DNA of 64,000 nucleotides from Duganella levis (GTDB lineage Bacteria; Pseudomonadota; Gammaproteobacteria; Burkholderiales; Burkholderiaceae_D): NCBI RefSeq assembly GCF_009857605.1, contig NZ_WWCT01000018.1, positions 1 through 64,000 of the forward strand, read 5' to 3'. This document shows, piece after piece, positions 59,553-64,000 of this stretch. Both the position numbers and the translations under genes were made by a program. Numbering within the stretch: position 1 is the first letter of the stretch; each line of letters starts with the position of its first letter. The notes under the pieces are model-generated. The model was given only the letters and a program-made list of their open reading frames with translations. It was not told where the DNA came from and ran no database searches.

Positions 59553-59996
59553 TCAGGCACCAGCCGGCTTCGGCGCATCGGCAGGCTTGCTGTCGCCGGG
59601 GCCGCCATCGCCATCGGTGCCGCCATTGATCACGCGGCCGTCGGGCAAGGTCACGACGCGGCCATCAATCAATCGCACGCCGGCCTTCTTGACCAGGTAG
59701 CCGTCCACGATCAGCGTATCGCCAACTTTCACGTCGCCCTTTTTGAAACCGCGACGCGACAACGCGCCCGGCCCCGCACCTTCCACTGCCCAGCTGTTGG
59801 TGACGCCCTTGCTGTCGACCACGTCGACGTGGAAATAACTGTGGGGGTTGGTCCATTCAATTTTGGTGAGCGTGCCTTTCAGGCGTATCGGTTTATTAGC
59901 ATCGAACAGCGCTGCAAACGAGTGGTGGGCAGAGGCCAGCGGGCCAACTGCCAAAGCCGCCAGAACCAGCACGGCGCGGGGGAAAATTTTCTTCAA
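59553..59996 (-). CDS. DUF6152 secreted protein with predicted N-terminal histidine
   Basis: A 147-aa protein. I chose the TTG at 59994-59996 because GGAG lies 7 bases upstream and a clean signal peptide begins there (KKIFPRAVLVLAALAVGPLASA). Cleavage after ASA would leave the mature N-terminus HHSFAALFDANKPIRLKG, then IEWTNPHSYFHVDVVDSKG. Both blocks are the DUF6152 hallmark. A free N-terminal His next to further His residues resembles copper histidine-brace proteins, which is inference. The C-terminus is Gly/Asp/Pro-rich and disordered. It is 121 bases upstream of the receptor start in the same direction. Confidence 0.82.
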   Translation of the reverse strand: MKKIFPRAVLVLAALAVGPLASAHHSFAALFDANKPIRLKGTLTKIEWTNPHSYFHVDVVDSKGVTNSWAVEGAGPGALSRRGFKKGDVKVGDTLIVDGYLVKKAGVRLIDGRVVTLPDGRVINGGTDGDGGPGDSKPADAPKPAGA

Positions 59997-60157
59997 GGTG
60001 GATCTCCAATAGCTGACGAGGTGCGTGCAGCTTACCTGCAAATATCCCCCCGACCAAACGCGTACTTAAGATATGGATATGCAATAAGCTTATTGGACGG
60101 GGTGCGTGCTTGCTGGCAAATTACGCTTTCCTTAAATCACCTCCCCAAGAGAATCCA

Positions 60158-61141
60158 ATGCCTCTTCGAATCAATCCGCTGCATATGGCGGTTGGCTTGG
60201 CTCTATCCGCGGCAGCCTTGTCGGCCTCTGCGCAATACCGCGATGAAGCCAAGCCCGATAGCATCACCACCAAGTCCGAAGCCATCTGGCTCGGCACTGA
60301 TTATGCAGGCAAGCCCGTCAGCACGCCGCGTGATGCCAAAGGCAAACCGCTTCTGAATGGCTATTGGAAGCTGCTGCACGAAGCCAACAAGCCCGACGGA
60401 AATCTTGGGAAGGATTTGCCGAATTTCCAGTTGCCCTACACGGCAGCCGGCAAGGCTGCGCTGGCCGCCAACGCCAAGATTGTCGATCCGGAAGCGCGCT
60501 GCATCGTCACCGGCATCCCGCGCGCGTTGACGGCCGTGCTGCCATTTGAGATTCAGCATAACGGCGTGCGCTTCGCCAGCTTTCATCAACTGGGGTGGCA
60601 TCGCCTGGCCTGGCTGGACGACCGCAAGCCAGCAGCAGATCCCGATCCACGTTACAGCGGCAACGGCATCGGCAAGTGGGACGGCGATACGCTGGTGATT
60701 CGTTCGCATGCATTCAAGGATAGCGCCGAAGGCCGGGTCTGGGCCGATGACAATGCCAATCCCATCAGCACTGACGCCGTGCTGGTTGAGCGTTGGACGC
60801 GTCCAGACTATCACCACCTGAATCTGGAATTCACCCTGACCGATGCCAAGTATTACAGCAAGCCGATCAAGTATTCGCGCAAGTTCGTACTGGCGCCGGA
60901 AGGCGAAGCGCTGAAGGAGTTTTCCTGCGAGTGGAACACCCACTGGGTCACCACGCAACTTGAGCCGGGACCGGGAAAAATCGGCGCCGACGGCAATCGC
61001 TATTTCGGACCGGACAAGCAAATCGTGCCGGACTGGCCCTTGGGCGCGGTGGACGACGACGGTCGCGGAACAGGCTACTGGCTGTATCGCAAAAACAAAC
61101 CGAAACCATCGGATTTGCCACCCAAGCCGGAGGCCAAGTGA
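60158..61141 (+). CDS. Secreted protein of unknown function, paralogue A
   Basis: A 327-aa protein with signal peptide NPLHMAVGLALSAAALSASA. The body has one large conserved-looking block: WDGDTLVIRSHAFKD, LVERWTRPDYHHLNLEFTLT and DAKYYSKPIKYSRKF, plus a Cys pair (ARCIVTGIPR, FSCEWN). The next gene has the same blocks, so they are tandem paralogues of a large secreted family with no known function. The ATG at 60158 follows CAAGAGAA. It is divergent from DUF6152, 161 bases away, and starts a plus-strand operon of three genes. Confidence 0.8.
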   Translation: MPLRINPLHMAVGLALSAAALSASAQYRDEAKPDSITTKSEAIWLGTDYAGKPVSTPRDAKGKPLLNGYWKLLHEANKPDGNLGKDLPNFQLPYTAAGKAALAANAKIVDPEARCIVTGIPRALTAVLPFEIQHNGVRFASFHQLGWHRLAWLDDRKPAADPDPRYSGNGIGKWDGDTLVIRSHAFKDSAEGRVWADDNANPISTDAVLVERWTRPDYHHLNLEFTLTDAKYYSKPIKYSRKFVLAPEGEALKEFSCEWNTHWVTTQLEPGPGKIGADGNRYFGPDKQIVPDWPLGAVDDDGRGTGYWLYRKNKPKPSDLPPKPEAK

Positions 61142-61167
61142 ACAGAATCAATACGGAGATCAAGTGC

Positions 61168-62082
61168 ATGAGCTTGGCGAAGAGTGTCTTGTTGTTGAGT
61201 GTGCTGGCGGCCTTGAGCGGCAGCGCGCTGGCGCAAAAAAAACCGGCAGCAACGCGTCCAGCGCAGGCCGAGAGCGGCGATGCGGAAACCGAAATGTTCC
61301 GGCCATTCATCTACAACGGCCCGCCGATCGCGACGCCGCGCCTGGCGGATGGCAAGCCGGATTTGAGCGGATTCTGGCAAGGTGCGCGTGAAAAAGGCGT
61401 GCCTGGCGGGAATCACGGAAAAGACCAGCCCGGCTTTATTTTGCCGCTGAGCGAAAAGGGCAAGCGCGCAATGATCTACTCGCAAAATCATACGCCGGAC
61501 CCGGAAGCCGTCTGCATCAACGGCGGCATTCCGCGCCACAACAGCAGCGGCCTGCCGTTTGAAATCTTGCAGACCACCGACCGCTTCAGCACGCTCTATC
61601 ACTACACCACGCACCGTTCGGCGACTGTCGGCCCCAAACGCGACTTGCCACCGAAAGACCATGTCACCAAGACGTATTTCGGCACCAACGTGGCTTACTG
61701 GGATGGCGATACGCTGGTGATTGAAACCACCGGCCTGCGCGATTCTTCATTTGAAAAAATCTGGCTGGATGAAAACGGCAATCCCACCAGCGATCAAACC
61801 ACCGTGGTAGAACGCTGGTCGCGTCCGGACTACCACCACCTGCAACTGGAAGAGACTGTGACGGACCTGAAGTATTACCGCGAGCCGTTCAAATTCACCC
61901 GCAAGTGGAATTACGGCGGCGACGGACGCGGCGTAGGTGAATACTCCTGCAACGAGAACAATGTCGAACGCGAGCATATCGGACCGGGAGCCGGCGTGAT
62001 CGGTCCGGACGGCGGTCGCGGCTTTGGCTATAACGCACCCTTGCCTAAAACCCCACCTGGTCCGGACGCCTACGATTTATGA
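61168..62082 (+). CDS. Secreted protein of unknown function, paralogue B
   Basis: A 304-aa protein. The start at 61168 follows GGAGAT and gives a signal peptide MSLAKSVLLLSVLAALSGSA; an in-frame GTG at 61138 that overlaps the previous stop (GTGA) is an alternative. It shares with paralogue A the blocks WDGDTLVIETTGLRD, VVERWSRPDYHHLQLEETVT and DLKYYREPFKFTRKW, and has EAVCINGGIPRHNSSGLPFE with Cys at the same place as A. The conserved Tyr-His-His and Cys residues could bind metal or substrate. Its stop overlaps the lipoprotein start. Confidence 0.8.
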   Translation: MSLAKSVLLLSVLAALSGSALAQKKPAATRPAQAESGDAETEMFRPFIYNGPPIATPRLADGKPDLSGFWQGAREKGVPGGNHGKDQPGFILPLSEKGKRAMIYSQNHTPDPEAVCINGGIPRHNSSGLPFEILQTTDRFSTLYHYTTHRSATVGPKRDLPPKDHVTKTYFGTNVAYWDGDTLVIETTGLRDSSFEKIWLDENGNPTSDQTTVVERWSRPDYHHLQLEETVTDLKYYREPFKFTRKWNYGGDGRGVGEYSCNENNVEREHIGPGAGVIGPDGGRGFGYNAPLPKTPPGPDAYDL

Positions 62083-62687
62083 TCATGCACACACCCCATC
62101 TTCGACGCCTGATCGGGCTGGCAGCGTTGGCGCTGCTGGCGGCATGCAAACCGCAACCGGAAACGCCCGCGCCCACGAAAGCGGCATTTGTCAACGTGCC
62201 GCCCTATGCGGCGCAGATCACCTTGCAGGACCTGATGAATCAAATCGTCGATCCGGAAGCCGACGTAATCTGGAACGCCACCGGTTCCATCGCCACCAAG
62301 AAAGGCATCGTCGAGAATTACCCGAGAACGGATGCAGATTGGGAAGCGCAGCGCCGGGCCGTATTGCGTCTGCTGGAAGCCAGCAACTTGCTGTTGATAC
62401 CTGATCGCAAAGTGGCCGATACACCGTTTGAATCGGCCGGCCCCGGTGTCTACAGTTCGGCTGAAGTCCAGCATCAAATCGACACGCGCCGCGCCGTCTT
62501 CAACAGCATGGCCCTGAACCTGCGCGGCGCGGCGCAAGAACTGCTCAAAGCCACGGACACGCGCAATGTGAAGACCTTATTGGAATTGGGCGATGCCCTG
62601 GACAAGGCATGTGAAAGTTGCCACAAAACGTTTTGGTACCCAGATGAAAAAGTCCCGTACCCGCCGTTGAAGCCACCTTCGCCGTAA
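62079..62687 (+). CDS. Cytochrome c'-like lipoprotein (CxxCH)
   Basis: A 202-aa lipoprotein: signal peptide with lipobox LLAAC (C23), a mostly helical body (LQDLMNQIVDPEADVIWNAT, WEAQRRAVLRLLEASNLLLI), and one haem c motif CESCH (C178, C181, H182) near the C-terminus followed by KTFWYPDE. The C-terminal CxxCH on a helical bundle is the layout of cytochrome c'. It should carry electrons or bind small gases in the periplasm, tethered to a membrane. The ATG overlaps the stop of paralogue B (ATGA), so it is tied to the secreted paralogues. Confidence 0.85.
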   Translation: MIMHTPHLRRLIGLAALALLAACKPQPETPAPTKAAFVNVPPYAAQITLQDLMNQIVDPEADVIWNATGSIATKKGIVENYPRTDADWEAQRRAVLRLLEASNLLLIPDRKVADTPFESAGPGVYSSAEVQHQIDTRRAVFNSMALNLRGAAQELLKATDTRNVKTLLELGDALDKACESCHKTFWYPDEKVPYPPLKPPSP

Positions 62688-63513
62688 GGCCTTTACGCAT
62701 TGGTTCTGTGAAGTCTTCCATCTTCGCTTTGCATCAACTCGGTCTACATTACAGCGTAGGACGCTCCGCAGAATTCTCTTTGAACGCCAACGTTCCGGAT
62801 ATAATCCTCTTCGCTGGGGAGACCGACGTTATGGTTGCTGATGAGCAGATCCAAAGAGTGGTGAGCGACTACATCTTCGATCACGATGCGGCACTTTACA
62901 GCATCGATCTGGGCATTGATCGAAGCGTTGCAATATCGCCGTAGCTTTGGGTGGCCTGTGCAAGGCGAGCATAAATTTCGGCCTTGGTTTTTCCGGCGAA
63001 ATCACCTTCATTTCGGGCTTGGGGTATCTCATTTTCCAGCTGCCGCTGGCACAACGCGTCAAATACTTTAGGCGTCATGCAGCCACTTAATCTTATCCTA
63101 CATTGTTAGCGGCGGCCCTCGCAGCATTCGACTCTACCCCTCGCGCTTCGTCCGTTCTAGCCCGTCCAAGCTGCTGCAAAGCTAGCTCCCCGACGTTAGA
63201 CTTCACTTTGTTTTCTTTACTACGACGAATGGCACTTGCTCGGTGCGCTAGAAGTCGGTTCCGAAGCCACGATAGCTCTCTGGCCGCCGGATGGCGCGAC
63301 CGGCATGTGAAATTGGAGTGAGCCAAACAACGGCAGGTCTCGGAATTATTTCCACCGACGAATGATGGTTGCAAACGTCCCGCATCATGTTGAGGATGCA
63401 GACAGCAAGGCTCGTCATTCCTAGTTGCAAGATATAATATAGAGCTTATAATGCGATTTTACTAATTTCATGTACTGCCGCGTCAGAAGTTCGCAGGCAT
63501 ACGAGGGCTCATC
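62688..63513. other. AT-richer region without a convincing intact gene
   Basis: These 826 bases follow the DUF6152-linked cluster and precede a partial unknown gene. GC is lower than in the rest of the window. Several short frames overlap on both strands and none has a good RBS and family match. A protein-like minus-strand frame at 62896-63078 continues in another frame to about 62750 (see separate entry). Single TGTAGGA-like heptamers occur near 62755 and 63095. It looks like a degraded or recently exchanged stretch at the edge of an accessory region. Confidence 0.55.
62896..63078 (-). pseudogene. Possible remnant of a small gene, perhaps frameshifted
   Basis: The 60-codon frame MTPKVFDALCQRQLENEIPQ has natural composition to AEIYARLAQATQSYGDIA, then ends. 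In the neighbouring minus-strand frame, from about 62930 to 62750, the reading NAQIDAVKCRIVIEDVVAHH and DLLISNHNVGLPSEEDYIR also looks protein-like. One indel near 62930 would join them into about 115 codons. I do not recognise the product. The plus-strand frame here is also open, so the call is weak. Confidence 0.25.
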
Positions 63514-64000
63514 GTGACAATAACTCTGACCAATATCCAACGCATTGCCGAATTATTGAGATTTTCTACAAGTAAGCAGGTCGTGGAAAACTTTCTCCGT
63601 TCGAAGGACTTACCGACCTCATCCACTAGCTGGGACGATTTCATTGAAAGGCGCATCGTCGCACCGGTAGAAAACGAAGAAATTGGCGTTGAGGAGTTTG
63701 CGGAGCTACTCGCTTCAGTCGAGGAGTGCGGGAAGCAACACGTTTATCTGTATCAATGCGACGCCACCATAGCGCAACAATTGCTTGATGAGTCGAGGAT
63801 AAAACGCGACGTACAACGCGCAGGACTGGATAACTTGCTCGGTGCCCCGCTCGCACTTGACACGCCCCCCACGCCTACGATAGTCGACGTCCGCTGGGAA
63901 ATGGCGAAGGTGCCATTGAACCTGACTCTGAAGGAGGTCTACACGCATGAGGCCTACCGCCTGTTAGGGGCTCCAGTGATAGCGAACGACCAAATAACTA
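63514..64000 (+). CDS. Unknown protein, 3' end outside the window
   Basis: An open frame from GTG 63514 to the window end, 162 codons without a stop. The N-terminus reads MTITLTNIQRIAELLRFSTS, and later segments include TSWDDFIERRIVAPVENEEI, QHVYLYQCDATIAQQLLDES and VDVRWEMAKVPLNLTLKEVY. It is soluble, acidic and helical at the start; I recognise no family. Codon use is less GC-biased than in the rest of the window, which suggests recent acquisition. GAGGG precedes the GTG by 8 bases. The first gene of an accessory region to the right is likely. Confidence 0.6.
   Translation, partial: MTITLTNIQRIAELLRFSTSKQVVENFLRSKDLPTSSTSWDDFIERRIVAPVENEEIGVEEFAELLASVEECGKQHVYLYQCDATIAQQLLDESRIKRDVQRAGLDNLLGAPLALDTPPTPTIVDVRWEMAKVPLNLTLKEVYTHEAYRLLGAPVIANDQIT

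Noticed and set aside
62708..62944. A 78-codon plus-strand frame after the CxxCH lipoprotein
   Set aside because: The composition is natural, but it has no RBS and no family, and the opposite strand is equally open over the same bases. Kept only as part of the degraded region.
1..64000. CRISPR arrays, tRNA/rRNA genes, intact insertion sequences, prophage genes
   Set aside because: I saw no regularly spaced repeats, no CCA-ended cloverleaf-like segment in the gaps, no transposase or integrase frame, and no phage structural genes.

Overview
The window comes from a GC-rich, flagellated, aerobic betaproteobacterium. An Oxalobacteraceae member of the Duganella/Massilia/Janthinobacterium type is the best fit. 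This rests on the CheA/CheZ end of a chemotaxis operon, the high density of signalling proteins, two large TonB receptors, the hemP and Fur-box iron genes, and the GC-rich codon use. The assignment is an inference from gene content. I saw no tRNA, rRNA, CRISPR array, intact insertion sequence or phage module.

Layout. 1-1261: end of a chemotaxis operon (cheA partial, cheZ). 1440-3815: a small redox/stress regulatory block: a universal stress protein behind a perfect FNR-type box, a NarL-type response regulator, and a Crp/Fnr protein whose recognition helix fits that box but which lacks the iron-sulfur cysteines. 3879-5882: hemP, a small unknown and a DUF2325 protein, behind a degenerate Fur-type palindrome. 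5885-5972: a perfect 40-bp inverted repeat between convergent genes. 5977-10444: a Fur-controlled electron-transfer operon (PepSY membrane protein, DUF2271 protein with an ApbE flavinylation motif, DUF4198, ApbE, membrane-anchored flavoreductase). 10551-17547: stress proteins and the four-gene ligase-associated DNA repair operon (exonuclease, ATP-dependent ligase, Lhr-like helicase, PdeM phosphoesterase). 17715-21186: free methionine sulfoxide reductase and an ECF42-type sigma factor operon with DGPF/YciI proteins. 21260-25605: a metal-sensing two-component system divergent from CzcE-like, DUF305 and YncE proteins. 25641-33425: a cyclase-family hydrolase with a hairpin leader, an alpha/beta hydrolase and a complete RND efflux operon. 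33507-45756: Dps, a chemoreceptor, two diguanylate cyclases, an MFS carrier, an isochorismatase-like hydrolase, a GH53 galactanase, a Kv-type channel with a zinc ribbon, and a dehydrogenase/LysR pair. 45754-54705: a TonB receptor with its terminator, DJ-1/monooxygenase genes and two tandem GAF histidine kinases.

54711-62687 is the most unusual block. It holds a TonB receptor, two paralogous small membrane proteins, an M19 dipeptidase homologue that has lost metal ligands, a secreted DUF6152 protein with a predicted N-terminal histidine, two paralogous secreted proteins of unknown function and a CxxCH lipoprotein. I read it as a candidate uncharacterised envelope uptake/redox module.

62688-64000 is AT-richer. 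It has no convincing intact gene until a partial unknown CDS leaves the window, and looks like the edge of an accessory region.
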